DNA of 64,000 bases from Oscarella lobularis (Eukaryota; Porifera; Homoscleromorpha; Homosclerophorida; Oscarellidae), in NCBI RefSeq assembly GCF_947507565.1, contig NC_089175.1, forward strand, positions 3,957,733-4,021,732, in the 5' to 3' direction. The notes under the pieces were generated by a model. The model had not been told where the DNA came from. It made no database searches and was given only the letters and a program-made list of their open reading frames with translations. The translations under genes and the position numbers were made by a program. Of the stretch, positions 55,284 to 64,000 are shown piece by piece (positions within the stretch are counted from its first letter, which is position 1; the number at the start of each line of letters is the position of its first letter).

Positions 55284-58020
55284 ATGTACGACCCGCACAT
55301 TTGTCAGCGCGTCTCCCTGCGCGATGATCTATTACCCGGCATCCTCAAAGCGTTGGAAGACCCCCAAGCTCCCCAAAATGTTGTCGCCAGTTTCATCAGT
55401 GCGATGGAAAAACGTCGGCCAAGCACTTTCCATTCCTTTAGTTCAACGCTGCTGAACTTCCAGCTGCTTCGCCTCGGCAGTCAATCTAACACGAAAACGG
55501 TCGATTATGATGCGGAATGTGCGCTCTGGGGACTCCAAGAGGTCGTGGGTCAAGGGCCCACCCGAGATCACAGAACGTGTGAGTCCACTGAAGAGCTTGG
55601 GCGCGTTCTCAGCAAATGTGGCTTTGCCAGCTTTATTCCTGAAAGTTGCGGTATGAGTTTTGTCTTGCCGCAGACGTCGCCCCAAACGCTGGCAAGGCTG
55701 CGGAAACGCCTGTTTTCATATGTTACTGGCGTCAAGAGTTTCAGTATTTATCAAGAGCCTCCCTCCGAAGGAAGTCTTATAACTTTCATTGTTTCGAGCC
55801 GCAGTTTCATTCAGTTTGTCAGAGAACTTTCATCTCTTGAATGCATTGCTGATTTAGTTGAGCTTGATGATCTTGCTGCTCTTCAAGTATTAGATTTGCC
55901 TCCACTACAGTTGCGTCCGCTTTTTGGCTTGAAAGGTCGGTTGCAGTCATCAGCAACTCTTTTAGTACGTATCCTGTTTTTGACGGTTGCAACAAGCTGA
56001 AATTCTACCTGTGTTTGTAGCGCTACATCAGAATCAAAACTACTAGAGTCAGAACCAGCAACAAGACAGCAAAAATCTTGAGTAAAAGGGTGGATGGCGT
56101 TTTGACTTTCGTTGATAGTTGTGAGGACCTACTGTGCAGGACTGCTGGAAAGATCAAGGTACTTTCGTTTTTTTGTTATATCTGACAAGATCTGTAAACA
56201 CGACGTAGGTCTTAACTGAAAAAACGTATGATCACGGACAAACGTGCTTAAGCAAGCTAAGCATATTATCATCAGTCATGGAGAAAAAACGTTTGAAAAT
56301 GAAGGTAGCTACTTTCCCAGCTGTAGAGAATATTCAAAAAACACAATTATTTAGAGTCTCGCTGAGAAAGTAGTTGTGACTTTGGATAATTATCAGCAAA
56401 AGGTAAATGCACGTTTTTCTTTCCTACCTTGTCTAGACGTACAGTACCTGTACATTAATTAATTAAGGCCAACCGTATGAGTCATGACATGGATGTCAAG
56501 AAGAAGAAGATAAGCAAACTTAGGTTGAAGAAATTGCCCTATCCAAACTTGCCGGCATCGGTATCATCTGTTGAAATTGACGAATGCGTTCCGCATCTTG
56601 CTAAGCTGTTGCAAAAAGAAGATCTCCTGAGCAAACTTACGTGCACCTTGATTGGCTTGTCTGTTTCTGAACGAGCTGAAATCACTAGTGCTGCTTCATA
56701 TGAAGCTAGTGCTCGAAAACTCGTTCATATCCTTAGCTGCAGAGACAGATCAAGTTTTTATCATTTTTGTGACGTGGTGCGGGGACTGAAAGGAGGCGAT
56801 GACCTTTACCAACGCTTGACAGGTTTAAAGACAAAAGAGAAAAAAAACCTAGCCACCTTGTTTGCGGGTATTCAGAGTTGTTACGTCTATCTAAGTTGAT
56901 TCTAATTTGTATCTATGCATCAGATGCTCGCTTTGCGGAAAAACGTATTAGAAAGTTAGAATTGGTTTATGACGAGGACGGTGGAGACTTCATTGACAGT
57001 GGAGGATTTTCCGAAGTTTATAAAGCAGTTTATAAAAGAAAAACCGTAGCTCTCAAGGTCTTTATCAAAGAAAGGCGACGAAATGACGAGTTTGGTGCCA
57101 CATTGTCATATGTTAATTAGTTTTGATATTTTGTATGATGCAGAGAAGAAGAGCTGCTTTGCAAAGAAGCTAAAGTTCTTCTTTGCATACGTCCGCACCG
57201 TAACGTTCTACCACTTGTTGGCATTTGCTGTGAGACTAGATTCTTTGCGTTGGTTTTGGAGTACGTAGGCGGCGAAAACTTGCACAAGCGGCTAATTCAA
57301 GATGATCACGGGCAAATGAGACAGTGGCAAAATAGATGTGACGTTGCACAACAAATTGCATGTGGAATGTCTCACCTTCACAAAAGCCAACCAACAGTAA
57401 TACATCTCGATTTGAAACCGAAAAATGTTTTGATTAAGGAGGTCAAGGAAGGCGTAAGAGTAAAATTGCAGTGCAAGGTAATGAACCAGTCTCACAGGAT
57501 TGACTGTAGAACCGTCATTTAGATTTGTGACTTTGGCTTGGCCAAGGTTAGAGACGTAAGTTCGCTAACAAAGCGTCACAGCGAAGACAGGACACCGTCG
57601 GGCACTCCTTCATACATTGCTCCTGAACGATACAAATTAATTCCCTATGGAGTGGATGACAGTGAAAAGAAATTAGAAATAGCAAAGAAGTCGGACGTTT
57701 ATAGCTTTGGCGTGATACTGTGGCAAATTCGAGAAATGGAGCGTCCTTTTCGTAAGAATAATATTATTATTATTCAAAAGGCAGGTAGATACCTACTTTT
57801 TTGGTTAGATGAAACTGCCACTGTAATTCACCAGCACAACAAGGAATGTCCTGGGCTGCCAAAAGCGGTAGCTGAGGCTCCCGAATGGTTTGAGGTGATG
57901 ACTAATTTGTGTCTGAACTGTCATCCATCAGAGAGGCCATCTTTCCAGTCATTGTCTGAAGATTTTTTTGAAATATTTTTACGTTCTAGGCCAGATAATT
58001 GGGCGTGGACTAAATTATAA
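55284..58020 (+). CDS. RIPK-like kinase with CARD-like domain, 786 aa
   Basis: Phase-consistent exons 55284-55964, 56021-56158, 56209-56304, 56355-56402, 56468-56867, 56924-57089, 57144-57477, 57523-58020. The N-terminal ~225 aa start with a helical death-fold-like part (DDLLPGILKALEDPQAPQNV). A second module, about residues 340-430, fits a CARD (PHLAKLLQKEDLLSKLTCTL ... RKLVHILSCRDRSSFYHFCD). The kinase domain has a glycine loop (SGGFSEVYKAVY), TVALKVF with the ATP Lys, catalytic HLDLKPKNVL (HLD in place of HRD), CDFGLAK, IAPER and SDVYSFGVILW. Substrate-binding and catalytic residues are all present, so it is probably active. The architecture suggests innate-immunity or stress signalling. 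The start is the first ATG in frame; an upstream exon is possible. Confidence 0.8.
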
Positions 58021-58110
58021 AAATGTTTTTTTGAAATGTTTTGTCTTGCTTTTACGTGTAAAAGAAATTTTAAAAAAAATGCATACGGGATTTCCACATG
58101 TGCACGCGGC

Positions 58111-59171
58111 ATGCCGAAGTCGAAGCGAGCGAAACTCAGTAATTCGCCACTGCACGCTCTTGGTTTCTAATACTTGTGACTAGTTTCTCTTACGCGAACT
58201 AAAAAGAAGGGGGTCGAAAGGAAGAAAACGCTGCTCGACGAAGTAAAACTCGCGAGAGCTCGATTTCTCGTCTCCCAACGCGTTATTTCTCTTTAGGTAC
58301 GCGACAGCGTCGATAACTATGCGAGTATTTTTGTCTTCAGCGTGGAAAACATGCGAAATAGCAAGCTGAAGGACGTGAGAACGCAGTGGAAAGACAGCAG
58401 GTAGCAAAAGGGGGGCCCCTCTTCTACGCGCACAGACTTTAATCTTCTTTTAGATTCTTTTTTGGTAAAAACAAAGTAATGGCCGTCGCTCTGGGGAAGA
58501 CTCCAGAGGAGGAACGCAAGGAGAATCTTCATCAACTAAGTGAGGTACACAGCAAAAATATTTTCAAGGCAGCAGGTTGTTTTTTTCTAACACGGGATTC
58601 TGATTCTTTTTTAGAGACTCAAGGGTAATGTAGGCCTTTTATTCACTAATCAAGACAAACACCACGTCATAGAGTAATGGTCATAATATGTATATGAAAA
58701 GTATTTTTTAGTTAACGGATTTTTTTTTGACTCAGTTGGTTCAAGAAGTTCAAGGAACCCGACTATGCCAGAGCTGGCACTGCGGCCTCATTTGACGTCA
58801 TACTCGACGCCGGTCCGCTCGACGACTTCCCTCATTCGATGGAGCCGCAGTTGAGACAGCTTGGACTTCCTGTAGCACTAAAGAAAGGTAGACTATCAGC
58901 AATCTGAATGGAACAGTTTTCCTTATTTCCATCTCAATGAAGGAGTTGTCACGTTGACGGAGGACTATAGGATCTGCTCCGAAGGAGACGAACTTTCTCC
59001 GGATCAAGCCAAATTACTAGTGAGCTCCGACATATTCTACTGTGTATTTATTTAATTATTGTTTTTTCTTATAAGAAATTATTTGGACGTCCTATGATCG
59101 AATTTCATGTGAAGTTGGAGAGCGTGTGGTCGGGCGGCACGATGACGGACCTTTCGGCGGCGGATAAGTAG
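58111..59171 (+). CDS. MRTO4: Ribosome-assembly factor MRT4, 221 aa
   Basis: Nucleolar paralogue of ribosomal protein P0 (L10 family) needed for 60S subunit assembly. Phase-consistent exons 58111-58138, 58184-58242, 58297-58400, 58454-58544, 58615-58673, 58736-58887, 58943-59019, 59076-59171. Family motifs in order: [121 protein letters not shown] and [18 protein letters not shown]. Length is close to the usual ~230-240 aa. It is the only housekeeping gene in the window. Confidence 0.95.
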
Positions 59172-59521
59172 GTCAAGTAAGAATTCGATTTCATAAAAAA
59201 AGTGCATTTCCTCGCGGGAAAATCGGAGCCGTGCTTGCTTATGATGCCATCGATTTTATTAGTGTCCTCACACACACACACAAAAAAATGACCTTAGCCG
59301 TAGAAAAAAAATGAAAAGCACTTGATTCGCATGCATACTAAGTTCAATCATACCACCTAAGACTGCCCTCAATAACACAAAAGACTACGATAATCACGAT
59401 CAAAGTAGAAAAAAACCCGATAAACTAACACGAGACGTGGCTGGTAGATAAAAAGAACATGAAGAAACATTGAATGACGTTCACGTGACATTAGTACTGT
59501 TGATTCCTTTTCTCTTGGGAT
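59172..59521. other. Short convergent intergenic region
   Basis: Contains an AC microsatellite (about 59270-59282) and the 3' ends of two convergent genes; no separate feature is seen. Confidence 0.5.
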
Positions 59522-62500
59522 CTACAGCTCGTCCTGGAGCACGCCGCTCGGCGGGCGAATGGAGCTGTATTCGGTGGCAATTTCGGAACGGCGTACATCC
59601 CCCGGGCCGTTCCTCTGGCTGTGATCGATAGCCGCGTACTCGAGGTCTTGTTGTTGCGGGGCCTAAATAAAATTGACGTCAGAGTCGACGCTTAGACGAA
59701 GGTATCGAGGAACGAGCTGTCAAATTATTAGAGAGAAGAAACTGAACAAGGGGCCCCCCATATTATAGTCACCCTTGACACGGTAAAACGATCTTAAATC
59801 TAGGTCCCAAATCCCCTCAATAAGAACCTGACTAAGAACCTGACTAAGATTCATTGTGTGGGGCAAAGCACTCGGGTGATTATAGAAGAATGACTGAGGA
59901 CCTACTCAAGGGAGCAAGTATCAACTAAGGGTTTCCAGGCCACGGTACTGGGCCTATTTCTCCGTTAGATATTCTCTCCCCGTTTATCGTTCTCTTTCCT
60001 TACAGCTGCTACCCGTCTCACCTTTCGCGAGCGGCTCTTCCTTGATACATCGACCTGAGCGTACGCCTGCCCGTCGTCGTCGGCGGCGGCGGCACCGCGC
60101 GACTTCGATTGCTTCCTGAACGACGACGACGACTTGCCGTGATCGCCACCGGTAGTGGCGGCGATCGCGTAAGCCGGATCATCGAACTCGGGATCCCTGC
60201 GCGCCGTCGACGACTTCTTCCGCACCTTGTCCACCTGCGCGTATTCGTCGTCGCCGCCGCCGCCCTTCGACGGGCGCTTCTTCTTCGACATGTCGACCAT
60301 CGAGTACGATTGGTCATTCCCAATCACGAGGCTCGTATCGGGCGGATTCCAAGCCTGGGACGGCACGCCGGGACCTCCCGCCTCTTCGCCTTCCGAACCG
60401 ACCGACGGGCTCGCCGCGTGTTGCTGGGCCGCTGCCATGGCGACCGCTTTTGTTATCGGCTTCGAGTGCTTGCCGATTGTTTCGTATCCGCCGGCGTCTT
60501 CGCCGCCGCCGCCACCTGCGGCGATGTCGGCCGCCACCGTGTCGTATTCATGTATCTTCGATGATTTGCGAGAGCCCGGTTTGAATGTGGTTGGCCCTTG
60601 GCCGCCTGGTCCAAAGGCAACGTCGTCGTAGCCACCAAATTCGTCGGTGGCGACGCCCTGGTGGCCGTAGACTTGCGGTCCGCCGTGGCTGCTGATTCGC
60701 CTGTTGAAGAAAGAAAGGACAACGTAAGAGGATTTCCCTGGAAGCGTACACGTGTTCAGCTGCTAAGGATATCCTGTTCTCAGAAGTCTAATGTTCTTAG
60801 TACAGGAGACTTCATGTTCCACCCCAGTTCCTACCTCATTTTGGTGGTCTTTAACTCCACGGTTGTCTGACCGTCGGTCTTCTCTGAAGAAAAGAAATTC
60901 ACATTCATGAACTAGCTTCTGGTTAGGTTACTACTTACCATAACTTGAGCAGCAACATGCATCATAGCATTTTAGGCAGCAAAAGGGAAGCTTGTCGTGG
61001 CAGCAACAGCAGCAACACGCAAATAAAAGCAAGATAAGCAGCAGAAGTCCGAAGAGGCCAATTATGCCAATGACCAAGTAGTCATACCAGTCCGGAAGAC
61101 CGAAGATTGGACCCGTCTCTGCCTCAGATGAGACACCTTCCTCAATCATTATACTCACTGTCTTGTCAGTTCCAACAATGCTGCAGTCCACAGTGCGCGC
61201 TGTTGGTACAGTGAATGTAGCTCTTCTGTAGTTAGCCCCATCTGGAGATTCCAATGTTGATACTTCGCCTGTCAAATCTGCACAACTGATTTCTGGTATA
61301 TCTGGATACTGTCTGGCTTCGACAAATATTGAAATAGATGACCCACCGAGAGTCACTGGATCCTGTGTTGAATTGATAATTTCGGCCGGAGCTGTCAAAC
61401 AATTATTGAAATTAGTTGCTTAATTAATTAAAGAGTTTCGTACATACCAGTTACTTCAAACGTGGCGGGATCTGCTGGGCCAGCAAACGCACACGAATAG
61501 GATCCAACTTCACTTACAGTGTACGTCAGACGCTGACTGTGTGGAGGAGCTTCTGTTCTGTTACTGACGTCGGCTGATGAAGTCAGGTCCTCGTTAGATC
61601 TCATCAGTTTGGCCACGCCTCTGAATGGATAGCTTCGAAAGTCACACGAAATCGCTCTTTTGGAATTGAACTCCAGAGGAATGGTCTTTTCGGGACCTGA
61701 TACTGTGGGAGGAACTAAAAAACAAGAGTCTGCATTGATGTTAAGCTACAGACAACGAAGTCGTCTTACAGACGGGACGCTGTTCCGCTGTTCTCTGTTG
61801 ACTGTTTCCTCCTCCAGTTACCACTCTTACTTCAAACGTGTACTTCTCGTCCATTAGATTTCCTATTACAATGGAAGTCGTCATTGTGTTGAGAGTCTTT
61901 CCACTGAGCGAATAGGTAACGTCATAGCGCTGAAACTGTCCGTTTAGAACGGATGGCTCTGTCCAAGACACATTCACTGCTGTTGTATTGAATGGAGTGG
62001 CTATCAGATTTTGCACTGGACCAGGTACTAAAAACATTGTATGTGAAATTGATGACGTAAATGCGCAGAGGAAGGATCATACCTCCTTGAGCGGTAGTCG
62101 TAGAACTAGGAGGACTCTTTGGCCCTTCGCCTCCTGCATTTGATCCTGATACCGTCACTCTGTACATAGTGAACGGACTTAGATTGGTAATCTCAACACT
62201 GAGACGTGGAGGATCGACTGATATAGTTTGAGCGCGACAGTTTGATGATGGAGTCACGCACTCAACATACACTTTGTACAATGTTATATCATCATTTTGT
62301 TGATTATCCGGGATTTTCTACACATTATGTCATATCTCATTTCTAGTCATGATGTCTACTTCACAAACCTGCCACGTCACTGTGAAGTTGGTTGGATAAA
62401 CGGATTCCTGAGGAATGTCAAGTGATTGCGGATATCCAGTTGGCTCTGCAGAAACACCAGTCAATGCAAATATCTGTACATTTCAACAGAGATTCTCTTA

Positions 62501-64000
62501 CTATCAGGCTTAGTTGTAAACGTTAACGGCGAAGTTTTGGGCCCTTCTCCAATCACGTTGTGACCACTCACTTCCACTGTATAGTTTGTGTTGGGAGACA
62601 GTCCGACTACATTTTGTTGCAGGGACGTAGATGACAGTGTAAACGGATTTTTGCTCATGCAGTGGTCTGATACGCACGAAACATTGATGGTGTAATTTCG
62701 AATGACTCCGTGCTGATTCTCTGCGGGTATAGCCTACATTCTCACATTATTAAACAATACACAGTGAAACGTTCTGGAACTCACTGTCCATGACACAAGC
62801 GCTGATCTTGGCATTGTCTGAGCCATTGGTTGTCCAGGAGATCCGCTAGGCTCTATATTATAACAACGCTGTCAAAGGAAACTGATCAAAATATCTGTAC
62901 TCACCCCTAAGTAGAAAAGGAATGCTTTGACTGCTATTCCCAATGGAATTCTCCGCACTGACTGAACAATTGTAACGAATTGATGGCTGAAATGATGATT
63001 CTGCTACAGATTGCTCTGCGGATACTGAAATCACATCAATTGGCGTAGATCCTCCTCCACTACACAAGAATCTATATCTGATGACAGGAAAGTCAGTATC
63101 ACACTGGTGATCAGGAGCCGTCCACGTGAACTTCAGTTCATTAGCTCCTGATGCGCCGTCGCCAACTTGTACATTCGTGGGTGCATCAGGCTCGCCTAAA
63201 CAAACCCACTTTAGGACCCATTCATAAACCCCACCTTGCGCGCTTACGAGCAACGCGTAACGTGAACGTTCTGTTTTGCGTGTTATATTTATTCTTGGTA
63301 TTGCACGTGTACGGGCCACTGAGATTTGTAGCTGCAGTAACGTTGTAGCTTGCTTTTCCTTTCGCAGATTGTAATTCGACGTCACGCGGATTAAAAAATA
63401 TTCTGACATCGGGTGTAGGATGTCCCTCCGCTACACACTCAAGTGTGACTACTGCACCGCTTTCTATGCATTGACTTGCATTATTAAATGATTTGATTGA
63501 TGCTTTTTCTACACAAACATGGCAGTGCCAATCTCATTAAACAGACGAGATGGTCTTACTGTAAACAGTGATGGTAAGATTTTCTTTATCCGTTTCTACA
63601 TCGTTGACAGCCGTGCATGTATATGTTCCATCGTCTTGCCCGATTGTTACTGACGTCAACTTGGCTCTTACAGTTGAACTGACACTTTCATTGAGAGATT
63701 GGTTGTTGTGAAGTAATTTAAGTCTCAGTGGTCCATCTCCCAAAGCTGTGCATTCGAATTGTTCGTCGGTTCCCTCTTCTATTTCAACCTGTCTATTATT
63801 ATTAGGAGCGTTGATGATCGTTGTAAATCTGTCCACTTTGGCTGGTACTAAATGATCTCATAAGTACAGATAAAAGCAAATCAGAAGATACGTCTGCACT
63901 TACTTAGAACAGAAATTGAATTAGGTAGGCTTTTCGTTACATTGCCCTTCCGATTTTTTACAAAACACTCGTAACTGCCTTGATCTGCCTTGCTTGCACT
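59522..64000 (-). CDS. Ig/FN3 receptor with ITIM- and ITSM-like motifs (5' end outside window)
   Basis: Single-pass receptor. Visible exons, phase-consistent: >64000-63904, 63847-63559, 63509-63248 (Ig; GTYTCTAVND), 63195-62905, 62852-62785, 62733-62502, 62445-62369, 62317-62083, 62027-61770 (four FN3; NTNYTVEVSGHNVIGEG, FTMYRVTVSGSNAGGEG), 61714-61448 (Ig-like), 61391-60939 (membrane-proximal and TM), 60883-60835, 60700-60022 and 59662-59522 (tail). The TM LVIGIIGLFGLLLLILLLF leads into a Cys cluster (ACCCCCCHDK). The ~290-aa tail holds at least eight Tyr motifs: HEYDTV, GYETI, SYSMV, DEYAQV, PAYAIA, AYAQV, LEYAAI (ITIM consensus) and TEYSSI (ITSM consensus). The gene is convergent with MRTO4. 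Confidence 0.87.

Overview
This is nuclear DNA of an early-branching animal. Notch-ligand domains (MNNL-DSL-EGF), modular Ig/FN3 cell-surface receptors, a rhodopsin-like GPCR remnant, a RING/TRAF-zinc-finger protein and a RIPK-like kinase are metazoan hallmarks. Very small introns (mostly 40-60 bp, with T-rich ...TTTTAG acceptors) and tight packing on both strands suggest a compact genome such as a homoscleromorph sponge; the exact taxon is inference. I rebuilt the exon models by hand from splice motifs, reading frame and phase. Models described as phase-consistent sum to whole codons from start to stop.

Region 1 (1-22.5 kb) is repeat-rich and gene-poor. It holds a composite dispersed repeat (1-690, and again 18.85-21.05 kb), a 6-kb satellite of ~49-bp units with higher-order structure (840-6795), and arrays of a ~45-bp unit at 7.8, 13.7-15.5 and 16.4-16.7 kb. 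A 924-bp mariner-like MITE splits the last array.
Decayed genes lie among the repeats: a GPCR (11.6-12.3 kb) and a proline dehydrogenase (16.7-18.1 kb) that stops at a satellite. There is one complete 478-aa membrane protein (18.6-22.5 kb, minus). Its fourth intron carries the whole second composite repeat.

Region 2 (22.5-42.9 kb) is a tandem cluster of Delta/Jagged-like (DSL) ligands, all on the plus strand. There are six near-complete genes of type A or A-like (signal-MNNL-DSL-short EGFs), two of type B (MNNL-DSL-EGFs with a hydrophobic C-terminal tail), one 5'-truncated type-A gene and several type-B fragments. The order B-A, psiB-A, psiB-A indicates duplication of a two-gene unit. A shared upstream block sits before most type-A genes. 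A 5-kb block with a RING/TRAF-type gene and RING-like remnants interrupts the cluster. Death-domain gene remnants lie at both ends.

Region 3 (42.9-64 kb) is dense. It has two neighbouring minus-strand receptors with seven Ig domains each, an EGF-transmembrane protein, a plus-strand CARD-like/RIPK-like kinase, the ribosome-assembly gene MRTO4, and the 3' part of an Ig/FN3 receptor whose cytoplasmic tail ends in ITIM- and ITSM-type tyrosine motifs. Together regions 2 and 3 look like a neighbourhood of cell-surface recognition and signalling genes, with MRTO4 as the one housekeeping gene.
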